From contig NC_134398.1 of assembly GCF_050003625.1 (NCBI RefSeq), positions 18,178,997 to 18,242,996 of the forward strand: a DNA stretch of 64,000 nt, written 5' to 3'. The notes under the pieces were generated by a model. The model saw nothing but the letters and a program-made list of their open reading frames with translations. It did no database searches and was not told the DNA's origin. The translations under genes were made by a program, and so were the position numbers. The DNA comes from Haematobia irritans (Eukaryota; Arthropoda; Insecta; Diptera; Muscidae). Positions 34,586-46,346 of this stretch are shown here, piece after piece (positions within the stretch are counted from its first letter, which is position 1; every line of letters starts with the position of its first letter).

Positions 34586-36065
34586 AAACAAGTATAAACG
34601 CCCGCAAGTTCGGCCAGGCCGAATCTTATGTACTCTCCACCATGGCTTGCGTAGAAACTTCTAGACAAAAAAAGGTATGTGTAGGTAAGTCTACAAATAA
34701 TTACGAATCGATATGGACTTTTGCACGGTACGTAGATAGCCAGAATTCAAATATGGGAGTGGCAGATATGGACCAATTTTTGTGTGATTGGGGATCGATT
34801 TATCTGAGGGCTATAAATAACTATAGACCAATATGGACCTAGTTAGGCATGGTTGTTAACGGCCATATGCTAGCATAAGGTACCAAATTTCAACAGACTC
34901 GGATGAAATTTGATCTTCCAAGAGGCTCCAAAACTAAATCTCGGGATCGGTTTATATGGGGGGCTATTTATGATTATGGACTGATATGGACCACATTTGG
35001 CATAGTTGTTAAATATCATATACTACCACAACGTACCAAATCTCAACCGAATCGGATGGATTTTGCTCTTCCAAGGGGCTCCGGAGGTCAAATCTGGGGA
35101 TCGGTTTATATTAGGGCTAAATCTAATTATGGACCGATATGGACCACTTTTGGCACGGTTGTTAAATATCATATAGTAAAACCGCGTACCAAATTTCAAT
35201 CAGATCGGATGAATTTTGCTTCTCCAAAAGGCACCGGAGGTCAAATCTGGGGATCGGTCTATATGGGGCTATATATAATTATGGACTGATATGAACCAAT
35301 TCATGCATGGTTGTTGGATACCATATACTAACATCACGTACCAAATTTCAACCGAATCGGATAAATTTTACTCTTCCAAGGGGCTCCGGAGGTCAAATCT
35401 GGGGATCGGTTTATATGGGGGCTATATATAATTATGGACAGATTTCGACCAATTTTTGCATGGGTATTTAAGGCCATATACTAACATCATGTACCAAATT
35501 TCAGCCGGATCGGATGAAATTTGTTTCTCTTAGAGGCTCTGCAAGCCAAATCGGGGGATCGGTTTATATGGGGGCTATATATAATTACGGACCAATGTGG
35601 ACCAATTTTTGCATGGTTGTTAGAGACTATATACTAACACCATGTACCAAATTTCAGCCGGATCGGATGAAATTTACTTCTCTTAGAGGCTCCGCAAGCC
35701 AAATTGGGGGATCGGTGTATATGGGGGCCATATATAATTATGGACCGATGTGAACAAATTTGTGCGATCATATGCTGACACCATGTACCAAATTTCTGCC
35801 GTATCGGATGAAATTTGCTTCTCATAGAGGCTACGCAAGCCAAATCGGGGGTTCGGTTTATATGGGGGATATATACAATTATGGACCGATGTGGACCAAT
35901 TTTTTCATGGTTGTGAAAGACCATATACTAACACCATGTACCAAATTTCAACCGTATCGCATGAAATATGCTTCTCTTAGAGGATCCGCAAGCCAAATCT
36001 GGGGGTCCGTTTATATGGGGGATATACGTAAAAGTGGACCGATATGGCCCATTTGCAATACCATC
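34586..36065 (-). mobile_element. TATACCC family A element (reverse), 5' truncated
   Basis: It abuts the family C element. The tail with AAGTTCGGCCAGGCCGAATC lies at 34609-34628 and about nine units follow, 153 bp apart where intact (35514, 35667). The leader and 5' hairpin are missing at the right. Some units carry 'GGCTCCGGAGGTCAAATC' and others 'GGCTCCGCAAGCCAAATC', two unit subtypes in separate blocks. Confidence 0.85.
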
Positions 36066-36130
36066 TGACCTAAATGTATATAACTTTAAATTTGTAAATG
36101 TTAACACTAAAGACATTCTTGCAAACTCCA

Positions 36131-37320
36131 TTTTTATACCCTGCGCCACAATGTGGAACAGTGTTATAAGTTAGTGCATGTGTTTGCAACACCCAGAAGG
36201 AGACGAGATAGACACATGGTGTCTTTCGCAAAAATGCTCAGGGTGGGCTCCTGAGTCGATATAGCCATGTCCGTCTGTCCGTGAACACATTTGTGTAATC
36301 AAAGTCTAGGTCGCAGTTTAAGTCCAACCGACTTCAACTTTTGCACAAGTATGTGTTTTGGCTCAGAATAGAACCCTATTGATTTTGGTTCAGAACGGTT
36401 CAGATTTAGATATAGCTCCCATGTATTTATTTCGCCCGATATGGACTTATATGGCCCCTGAAGCCAGAGTTTTATACTAATTTGCACAAGAAGAACAATT
36501 AGTACTATAGTCAAGTGTGCCAAATTTTATTGAAATCGGTTCAGATGTAGATATAGCTCCCATATATATCGTTCGCCCGAGTTACACTCATATGACCACA
36601 GTGGCCAATCTTTTACTCCGATTTAATTGCAATTTTGTACGGGGAGTAGAATTAGCATTGTAGCTATGCGTGCCAAAGTTGGTTGAAATCGGTTCAGATT
36701 TAGATATAGCTCCCATATATAGCTTTCGGCCGATTTACACTCATATGACCACAGAGGCCAATTGTCAACTCCGATTTAGTTGAAACTTTGCACAGGGAGT
36801 AGAAATAGCATTGTTGCTATGCGTGCCAAATTTGGTTGAAATCGGTTCAGATTTAGATATAACTCCCATATATATGTTTTTCTGATTTCGACAAAAATGG
36901 TAAAAATACCAACATTTTCCTTGTTAAATCGCCACTGCTTAATCGAAAAGTTGTAAAAATGACTCTAATTTTCCTAAACTTCTAATACATATAAAACGAG
37001 CGATAAATCATAAATAAACTTTTGGGAAGTTTCCTTAAAATTCCTTCAGATTTAAATGTTTCCCATATTTTTTTATTAACATTGTGTTCTACCCTAGTGC
37101 ATTAGCCGACTTAAAGTTTGAGTCTATAGATTTTGTAGAAGTCTATCAAATTCTGTCCAGATCGAGTGATATTTAAATGTATGTATTTGGGACAAACCTA
37201 TATATATATATATATATATAGCCCCCAACACATTTGACGGATGTGATATGGTATCGAAAATTTAGATCTACAAAGTGGTGCAGGGTATAATATAGTCGGC
37301 TTTAGACTTTCCTTACTTGT
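36131..37320 (+). mobile_element. TATACCC family B element, full length
   Basis: The 5' hairpin is TATACCCTGCGCCACAATGT with a mutated right arm. A leader with CATGTCCGTCTGTCCGTG follows, then units 153 bp apart ('TGAAATCGGTTCAG' at 36531, 36684 and 36837). The tail ends GCAGGGTATAATATAGTCGG then CTTTCCTTACTTGTTTT. A TA microsatellite lies near 37200-37220. It is non-coding. Confidence 0.85.
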
Positions 37321-39112
37321 TTTTTTTTTTTTTTTCAATTATAAATTTATATATATAAATTATATTATATATATAAATTATATATATAAAACGTTGAAAA
37401 CTAGAAAATCGTTTGTTTAAAATGTTTAAACAGTCGACTTTCTCTGTCTGATTTTTATCCCTACATAACACATTCATCGGCCCACTGAAATGAACTTTAC
37501 TCTCTAACAGGGCCATTGCTAAAAATTTTTTCTCTAAATAAAATAATGTTACCTTTATTCTTTTTATTACCTCCAGACGAAGGATATGTTACTTTTATCC
37601 TTATTCTGTCCTTCTTATAAATTGGGAGACATTTTTCGGATACTATTTCAAACGAAACAAAAAATATGATTTTCAAGACTCTTTAATGAGCGTTTGCTTA
37701 TTTTTGCCATTGACTGCTGTCATTATTCACAACATGTGCAGGAGTTATAAAAGTAACGTTTGTCACAGATTAATTTATTCCTTGTGAACGGTGTAAAATG
37801 TCTTTAACGAAGTGGAAGGACATTTCGGCCCATTATATACAATTCAATAAAATAGGCAGAAAAAAAAATTGTTCTCAATTCTCAATGTCAATGTGAAATT
37901 TAATATGGTTGTGTCTGGTGTCGTGGTAACAGACTTTTCGATAAAAGTTTCTTTTTTCTCAGAATTTTTGTATTTGAAAGAAATTTAGTTTGAAATGTTG
38001 GAAAATGCATCTATATGGCATTTCACTAAAATTATTCAATTTTCAAGTAAATCATCTTTTCAATTCTTAATAGGGTCAATACTGAAATGATGAAAACTTA
38101 GCAACATATCTTGAGCATATCATGAACTCAAGAATTTCATTCAAATACTCAGAATTTGAATGGTATGTTAAATGCCTTAGCCAACTTTTCTACCCTTTAC
38201 GAAGAAATGCCTAAACTTTTAAAAATAAAAAAATAAACTTTTTTCGTTTGATAATTGAAAGAATCATTGTTTAGTTTGAAATTAAACTAGTACACCAAAC
38301 AATAATTTTAAATCAAAAACACCAGTGAGTAACATAGTATAGGCACGATTATATTAAAACCCAGCAAACAATTTCGGAAATTGTTCTAGAGACACAAATT
38401 TAAAAGCACTTCCAAAAAAGTCCTCCCAAAGATGTTCTTTATTTTAAATACACATTCTTTTACGTCAATTTTTCACAAACTGCTTTTCTCATATTGCTAA
38501 AGGGTAATTTTAATTTTTTTTTTTTGATTCAAAAAAAATAAAAATAGAGTAAGAATTAATAAAATGATGGAAATTATTAAAATTTTGTCTAAAAAAATGA
38601 TAATCCTTTCTAGAAATATTGCAATTTTTTTTAATATTTGATCTCAGTAGTCTGAAGCTTTAAAAATCACAACAATTCACAAAAAATTATAAAAAGTATA
38701 TATTCGGCCAAATATCACAAAATATTTTAATTCACATCCAAAACTAATCACATCATACCTTAAGATGTGAAGCAAATTCATTGCGACAGCTGTTGAAATG
38801 GTTGACATCCGTGCTATGGTAAGCTAAGGCATGATAAATTCATCGCTCTTTCGCCAACTTCGCACCACTTCCCTATCCAAAAAGAAAATTTTCACTACTT
38901 TTTTGGAGTGTGGGTAAGATTGGGAGATGCAGCGTATTTCCATTTTTATGAGAGCTTTAACTCAATCTGAACTCAAATTCATGATATAAGGAGCTATACT
39001 TGATTGTGTACCTACAAATTGTGCCACTAACTTTGCGTCCATTGTAAAAAGAGAGGAAATCGCTCAAGAAGTGTAGGTAATGCATCCAATTTTGTGAAAA
39101 TCAGGTCATAAC
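37321..39112. other. No gene seen; AT-rich sequence
   Basis: It begins with a T-run and an AT-palindromic microsatellite (37320-37390). The remainder is AT-rich without long frames. About 38840-38920 is a reverse relative of the 19.7-kb repeat. Nothing else is recognised. Confidence 0.45.
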
Positions 39113-39734
39113 AAATAAAATTTCAAAGAAATTTTCTAAAAACATAAAATTTTGATGAAATTTCCTATAGAAATAAAATGCGAGCCAAATTTTTTATATA
39201 AAAACAAGTAAGGAAAGTTAAAAGTCGGGCGGGGCCGACTATATTATACCCTGCACCACTTGTAGATATAAATTTTCGATACGATATCACATCCGTCAAA
39301 TGTGTTGGGTGCTGAATATATAGAGGTTTGTCCCAAATACATACATTTAAATATCACTCGATCTGGACAGAATTTGATAGATTTCTACAAATTCTATAGA
39401 CTCAAAATTTAAGTCGGCTAATGCACTAGGGTGAAACACAATGATAGTTCCACAGTGTGGCGCAGGGTATAAATATGGGAAAGATTTAAATATGAAGCAA
39501 TTTTAAGGAAACTTCACAAACTTTTATTTATGATTTATCGCTCGATATATATGTTTTAGAAGTAGAGGAAAATTAGAGTAATTTTTACAACTTTTCGACT
39601 AAGAAGAGGCGATTTCAAAAGGGAAATGTTCGTATTTTGACCATTTTGTCGAAATCAGAAAAACATATATATGGGAGCTGTACCTAAATCTAAACCGATT
39701 TCAATCAAATTCGGCACACTTGACTACACTACTA

Positions 39735-40668
39735 AAGGGTGATTCTTTTGAGGTTAGGATTTTCATGCATTAGTATTTGACAGATCACGTGGGATTTCAG
39801 ACATGGTGTCAAAGAGAAAGATGCTCAGTATGCTTTGACATTTCATCATGAATAGACTTACTAACGAGCCACAACGTCGAATTTTCAGTGAATGGGCCCT
39901 AGAAAAGTTGGCAGAAAATCCGCTTTTTTATCGACAAATTTTGTTCAGCGATGAGGCTCATTTCTGGTTGAATGGCTACGTAAATAAGCAAAATTGCCGC
40001 ATTTGGAGTGAAGAGCAACCAGAAGCCGTTCAAGAACTGCCCATGCATCCCGAAAAATGCACTGTTTGGTGTGGTTTGTACGCTGGTGGAATCATTGGAC
40101 CGTATTTTTTCAAAGATGCTGTTGGACGCAACGTTACGGTGAATGGCGATCGCTATCGTTCGATGCTAACAAACTTTTTGTTGCCAAAAATGGAAGAACT
40201 GAACTTGGTTGACATGTGGTTTCAACAAGATGGCGCTACATGCCACACAGCTCGCGATTCTATGGCCATTTTGAGGGAAAACTTCGGAGAACAATTCATC
40301 TCAAGAAATGGACCGGTAAGTTGGCCACCAAGATCATGCGATTTGACGCCTTTAGACTATTTTTTATGGGGCTACGTCAAGTCTAAAGTCTACAGAAATA
40401 AGCCAGCAACTATTCCAGCTTTGGAAGACAACATTTCCGAAGAAATTCGGGCTATTCCGGCCGAAATGCTCGAAAAAGTTGCCCAAAATTGGACTTTCCG
40501 AATGGACCACCTAAGACGCAGCCGCGGTCAACATTTAAATGAAATTATCTTCAAAAAGTAAATGTCATGGACCAATCTAACGTTTCAAATAAAGAACCGA
40601 TGAGATTTTGCAAATTTTATGCGTTTTTTTTTTTAAAAAAGTTATCAAGCTCTTAACAAATCACCCTT
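39735..40668 (+). mobile_element. rosa-type (DD41D) mariner element, copy 1
   Basis: The terminal inverted repeats are AAGGGTGATT and AATCACCCTT, flanked by TA on both sides (39733-39734 and 40669-40670). The matching unoccupied sequence of the host element (CAATACTAGTTGTACTCC) is present at 62155-62172. The element is 934 bp, shorter than a full-length mariner because the 5' part of its gene is deleted. Confidence 0.95.
39848..40561 (+). pseudogene. DD41D transposase, N-terminal DNA-binding domain deleted (copy 1)
   Basis: This 237-codon open frame encodes the catalytic domain of a Tc1/mariner transposase, which cuts and rejoins DNA at TA sites. The acidic triad is complete: D35 in FSDEAHF, D128 in QQDGATCH and D170 in TPLDYF. 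Exactly 41 residues separate the last two, the spacing that defines the DD41D (rosa) group. The natural ATG and first seven codons (MNRLTNE) are fused in frame to PQRRIFSEW, so the helix-turn-helix region that binds the TIRs is missing (about 100 residues, judged from the usual ~340 of the family). Without it the protein should not recognise its ends, although it could be made. The other two copies have different deletion endpoints. Confidence 0.92.
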
Positions 40669-41509
40669 TAGTTGTACTCCTAGTGCAAAATTTCAATCAA
40701 ATTGGGCCAAACCTCTGGTTTCTAGGACCATATTAGTCCATATCGGGCGAAAGATATATATGGGAGCTATATCTAAATATGAACCGATTTCAACCAAATT
40801 TGGCACACATGACTACACTACCAATTGCACTTCTAGTGCAAAATTTCAACCAAATTGGGCCAAAACTCTGGCTTCTAGGACCATATTAGTCAATATCGTG
40901 CGAAAGATATATATGGGAGCTATATCTAAATCTGAAGCGATTTCAAAAAAATTTAGCACACTCGACTATACTACCAATTGTACTCCTCGTGCAAAATTTC
41001 AAGCAAATCGGGATAAAACTCTGGCTTCTAGATCCATATAAGTGAATATCGGGCGAAAGATATGTATGGGAGCTATATCTAAATCTGAACCGATTTCTTC
41101 CAGAATCAATAGGGTTCTATTCTGACCCAAAACAGGAACATGTGCCAAATTTGAAGTCGATTGAACTTAAACTGCGACCTAGACTTTGATCACAAAAATG
41201 TATTCACAGACAGACGGACGGACGTACGGACAACGGACAGACGGACATGGCTATATCGACTCAGGGAACCATCCCGAGCATTATTGCAAAAGACACCATG
41301 TGTCTGTCTCGTCTCCTTCTGGGTGTTACAAACATATGCACTAACTTATAATACCCTGTTCCACAGTGTGGCGCAGGGTATAAAAATTGATGAAATTTCC
41401 TATAGAAATAAAATTTCAACGAAATTTTCCATAAAAATAAAATTTTGGCAAAATTTTCTTTAAAAATAAAATTTCGAGAAAGTGCCATAAAAGCATAATT
41501 TCGACGAAA

Positions 41510-43458
41510 TCTATATATATAAAATTCAAATTATGTTTGTTTATTTGTTTGTTTGTTTGTTTGTTTATTTGTATGTTCCGGGTTGGCGCGAAAACGGCTG
41601 AACCGATTTACTTGAAACTTTCAGAGATCGTGGGGGGCACTCATGTGCTGAAAATAGGGTACCTCATTTTTTGACATATGGTCGCGGAGAGGAACCTCCC
41701 CTTTGTCCGACTTCTTGAAAATTAGACCAAAGTTGACCGATTTGCTTGAAATTTTCATTGAAGATTGGTGTTGGCATCTAGACAAAGATCCGCTACTTTT
41801 TATTTCGATATTTGGTGGCGGAGGGGGGCCTCCCCATTGTTCGACTTTTTTAAAGTACAGTGAAAAAACTAAAATTCTCTAAATTATCTGAGATTTACAG
41901 AAAACATGTGGTGAGGTTATGGAATTAATATGGGGTACCTGATGATTTCATATGTGGATGGGGAGGGGGACCTCCCCCTTGCCCTACTTTTTGAAACTTG
42001 GAACAAAATTATGCGATTTGCTTGAAATTTTCATTGAATGTTGGGGTTGGCATCTGGACAAAAATCCGCTACATTATTTTTCGGTACTTGGTCGGGGAGG
42101 GGGACCTCCCCTTTGCCGTTTTTTTTTTTTTGAAAGTACAAACAAAACTAAACTCCCCCGACTGAAATTTTACGGAAAAAACGGGTTATGAAATTCATAT
42201 CAGGTTCCTGATTTTTTAATAAAAATAAAAGGGCATAGGGAGACATACGCTTCTCTTAAGTACATACAGAGAAACAATTAAACTTTACCGAGTTACTTGA
42301 GGACTGGGGAGAGGTTACGATATTATAAGTTGATACCTGATTTTGTGATATTTGGACGGAAGAGAGGCCGCCCCTTTAGGCTTATAATTTGTTTGACGTT
42401 TACAAAATATACGCTACATCACTTTTCGATATTTGGTCGGGGAGGAGGTCCTCCTCTAAAACTGCAAAAAAAATTAAGTTTTCTTGAAATTTACAAAAGC
42501 AGTGGGGGAAGGTTATGAACGAAGAGGCAACCTTCCTTGCCCCACACTTGAAGGAAAGTTTTAAGAATTTTCAGGGAAGGTTAGGGGTGCTATTCACTAC
42601 GGTGTTTGTCGATATTGTATCGGGGAAAGTGACGTCCCTTTAAAACAATAGAGCAAAATGTAAACACCGCCGATCTACTTGAAATTTACAGGGAACGTGG
42701 GAGGAGGTGATTAAATTTATACATGATTTTTAAATTGGTATATGATTTTTCGATATCTGGTTGGGGAAGGGGAAAATTGAAATAAACTTTGTCTATTTAC
42801 TTCGATAGAATTTATAGGGACCACTGAGTAGTTGTGAAATTAATATAGGGTACGTGATAGTCCGATATCAGGTCGGAGTGGAGCGAAGGTGGGGAGAGGG
42901 TTCCCTTTTGTCCGTTTTTTTTTTCTTAAATTGAAAGTAGAGGGTTGTCCATAAATGGGAACTCGGTACATAATTTTATGATTTTTGCACAGGCTTCTGC
43001 CAGACTTCTTTTTAGTAAAGAACTTAAATTTACATGAATTGGTAGCCAACGTAGAGGGTACATCATTTTCCAACATTTTAGCAAATGTTACTGTGGTAAA
43101 ATTTTTTACTACGTTTGCTTTTTCCGATTTATTGGATAATATAGTGCTTAATTTTCAGATTTGTTGAGGAAAAGGATAACTTTCCTTGACAAACCACACT
43201 TAAAATTCACAAGAAATATAGAATATTGTCCAACTACTTGAATACAGAACATTATTAAAAAATTTGGAGGAAAGGGTACACCCTCTCCCGCCGTATTTGT
43301 ACCTATAAACGAAAAATCAAGTAGTCCGATTTGTTTAAAAGAATTCAAATCTTATCGAATTTGTTTTCAGCACGAAGGATATAGTTGACTAAGTTAACGC
43401 AAAATGTTCCTCCAAATACGCTTCGGAAGGCGCAGCGAAGCGGGCCGGGTTACGCTAG
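41510..43458 (+). mobile_element. Non-autonomous Helitron, copy 2 (forward)
   Basis: It starts TCTATATATATAAAATTCAA at 41510, followed by repeated GTTTGTTT. It ends with GCGAAGCGGGCCGGGTTACG and the canonical CTAG at 43455-43458, inserted between A and T. Flanks GACGAAA and TTTTCTATAAAA rejoin to an exact unit of the surrounding minisatellite, so there is no target duplication, as expected for Helitrons. Internal modules around GGGACCTCCCC alternate with T-rich stretches. It encodes no Rep or helicase. It is 1,949 bp, similar to copy 1 (1,852 bp). Confidence 0.93.
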
Positions 43459-43553
43459 TTTTCTATAAAAATAAAATTTCGACGAAATTTTGTATAGAAA
43501 TAAAATTTCGAAGAACTTTTCTATAGAAGTAAAATTTCTAAGAAATTTTCTAG

Positions 43554-45033
43554 AAAACAAGTATATAGAGCACTAAGTTCGGCCGGGCCGAATATTAAAT
43601 ACCCACCACCATGAACAAAATATTCGGGTGTCCTTTGAAATTTCAGGAGGGCTTGAGGACACTTCCCGACGATAAATTTAAAGATTTCAGCTATGAAGAC
43701 TATATCAGATTCTGGATTTATAAGAACCATTTTTGCTTGAGTTTTAGAGGAATCATTAACATCTCTTGTAAGTGTGCAAGAAAATTATAAAATAACGTCT
43801 TGATTTGAAATCTTAAATCTGTAGAAGTAAAATCTGGAAATTTTACATTGAGTTTCAAGCAATTTTCATGATCAGTGCACCTTCTACACCCTCAAGAAGT
43901 GAAGTCGGTTTATATGGAGGCATTACCAAATGGACCTATAAAAACTTAATCCAATACACGTTTTTGTGAGCCTAAAATACCAGAATATTTACAATTTCAG
44001 GCAAATGAGATAAAAACTACGGTTTCTAGAAACCCAAGGAGTTAAATCAGTAGATCGTTCTTATGGGGGGGGGGGGGGGGGTGGGCTATACTAAAATATG
44101 GACCGATACTCACCGTTTTCGGCACACCTCTTTATGACCCGAAAATACCTCTAGATTTCCAATTTCACGCAAATAGGATAAAAATTTCGGATTCTAGAAG
44201 TCCAAGAAGTAAAATCGGGAAATCGGTCTATATGGGGGCTATACCACAATATGGACCGACACTCTCCATTTTCGGCACACCTCTTTATGATCCTAAAATA
44301 CCTCTAGATTTCCAATATCAGGCAAATTGGATAAAAACTACGGTTTCTACAAGCCCAAGACCCCAAATCGGGAGGTCGTTTTATATGGGGACCATGGACC
44401 GATACTCACAATTTTTGGCACACGTATTTGTGGTCCTACAATACCTCTAGATTTCCAATTTCAGGTAAATTGAATAAAAACTGAGGTTTCTATAAGCCCA
44501 AGAAGTAAAATCGGGAGATTTTACCAATTTACCAATTTCAGGTAAATTGAATAAAAACTGCGGTTTCTATAAGCCCAAGAAGTAAAATCGGGAGATCGGT
44601 CTATATGGGGGCTATACCAAAACATGGACCGATACTCACCATTTTTAGCACACCTGTTTATGGTCATAAAATACCTGTAGATTTCAAATTTCAGGCAAAT
44701 TGGATAAAAACTTATATATATAATTTCTATAAGCCCAAGACCCCAAATCGGGAGGTCGGTTTATATAAGAACTATATCAAAACCTGGACCGATATAGCCC
44801 ATCTTCGAACTTGACCTGCCTGCAGACAAAAGACGAGTTTGTGCAAAATTTCAGCACGATTGCTTCATTATTGAAGACTGTAGCGTTATTACAAGAGACG
44901 GACAGACAGACAGACGGACAGACGGACATCGTTATATCGTCTTAGAATTTCTCCCTGATCAAGAATATATATACTTTATATAGTCGGAAATCGATATTTC
45001 GATGTGTTACAAACGGAATGAAAAAGTATAAAA
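43554..45033 (-). mobile_element. TATACCC family C element (reverse)
   Basis: Left end: AAAACAAGTATATAGAGC, then the palindrome TTCGGCCGGGCCGAA. The interior has 153-bp-type units with a 17-nt G run at 44065-44081. The right end retains 'TTACAAACGGAATGA' but the 5' hairpin is deleted down to AGTATAAA. It is inserted in the CG-variant minisatellite. Confidence 0.85.
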
Positions 45034-45318
45034 AAAATATTTCGACGAAATTTTGTATAGAAATAAAATTTTGACGAAATTTTCAATAAAAATAATAATT
45101 TAACAAAATTTTCTATAGAAAAAACTTTGGACGAGCAATAAAATTTCAACGAAATTTTCTATAAAAATAAATTTTCGACGAAATTTTGTAAAGTAATTAA
45201 ATTTTGAAAGAATGTTCTATAAAAAAAAATATTTTGAAGAAATTTTGTAATAAAATTTCGACGGAATTTTGTATAGAAATATAATTTCGACGAAATTTTC
45301 TATCAAAGTAAATTTTCG

Positions 45319-45360
45319 ACGTCAATTGCCTGTTTCGGTATCAGGCTAACATGAAATATA
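45319..45360 (+). repeat. Solo copy of arm b' from the 26-kb insertion
   Basis: It shares GACGTCAATTGCCTGTTTCG and the following 'GTATCAGGCTAACATG' with 26677-26719. It stands alone inside the minisatellite, without the partner arm. Confidence 0.8.
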
Positions 45361-45413
45361 ATTTTCGACGAAATATTATATAACAATAAAATTTCGCAAA
45401 AATTTTCTATATA

Positions 45414-46346
45414 AAGGGTGATTCTTTTGAGGTTAGGATTTTCATGGATTAGTATTTGACAGATCACGTGGGATTTCAGACATGGTGTCAAAGAGAAAGA
45501 TGCTCAGTATGCTTTGACATTTCATCATGAATAGACTTACTAACGAGCAACGCTTGCAAATCGTTGAATTTTATTACCAAAATCAGTGTTCGGTTCGAAA
45601 TGTGTTTATCGACAAATTTTGTTCAGCGATGAGGCTCATTTCTGGTTGAATGGCTACGTAAATAAGCAAAATTGCCGCATTTGGAGTGAAGAGCAACCAG
45701 AAGCCGTTCAAGAACTGCCCATGCATCCCGAAAAATGCACTGTTTGGTGTGGTTTGTACGCTGGTGGAATCATTGGACCGTATTTTTTCAAAGATGCTGT
45801 TGGACGCAACGTTACGGTGAATGGCGATCGCTATCGTTCGATGCTAACAAACTTTTTGTTGCCAAAAATGGAAGAACTGAACTTGGTTGACATGTGGTTT
45901 CAACAAGATGGCGCTACATGCCACACAGCTCGCGATTCTATGGCCATTTTGAGGGAAAACTTCGGAGAACAATTCATCTCAAGAAATGGACCGGTAAGTT
46001 GGCCACCAAGATCATGCGATTTGACGCCTTTAGACTATTTTTTGTGGGGCTACGTCAAGTCTAAAGTCTACAGAAATAAGCCAGCAACTATTCCAGCTTT
46101 GGAAGACAACATTTCCGAAGAAATTCGGGCTATTCCGGCCGAAATGCTCGAAAAAGTTGCCCAAAATTGGACTTTCCGAATGGACCACCTAAGACGCAGC
46201 CGCGGTCAACATTTAAATGAAATTATCTTCAAAAAGTAAATGTCATGGACCAATCTAACGTTTCAAATAAAGAACTGATGAGATTTTGCAAATTTTATGC
46301 GTTTTTTTTTTTTTTAAAGTTATCAAGCTCTTAACAAATCACCCTT
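45414..46346 (+). mobile_element. rosa-type (DD41D) mariner element, copy 2
   Basis: Same TIRs as copy 1, with TA on both sides (45412-45413 and 46347-46348). It is inserted in minisatellite sequence. It retains more of the 5' coding region than copy 1 but with a different, frame-breaking deletion. Confidence 0.95.
45526..46239 (+). pseudogene. DD41D transposase, frame-breaking internal deletion (copy 2)
   Basis: The ATG start reads MNRLTNEQRLQIVEFYYQ, the beginning of the helix-turn-helix domain. It continues to CSVRNV and is then joined out of frame to the catalytic part at 'TTTATCGACAAATT'; a stop follows soon. Downstream, the catalytic frame stays open to 46239 with FSDEAHF, QQDGATCH and TPLDYF all intact. 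It is nearly identical to copy 1 over the shared part. No functional product is expected. Confidence 0.9.

Larger units (their letters stand above)
39201..41388 (-). mobile_element. TATACCC family B element (reverse), carrying rosa copy 1
   Basis: It starts at the left with the tail (AAAACAAGTAAGGAAAG, then GTCGGGCGGGGCCGAC) and ends at the right with the hairpin CCCTGTTCCACAGTGTGGCG and GCAGGGTATA. Family B 153-bp units fill the interior. Rosa copy 1 is inserted at 39735-40668. A small extra hairpin-like piece (GTGTGGCGCAGGGTATAAAT) near 39456-39475 suggests an internal rearrangement. Confidence 0.85.
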
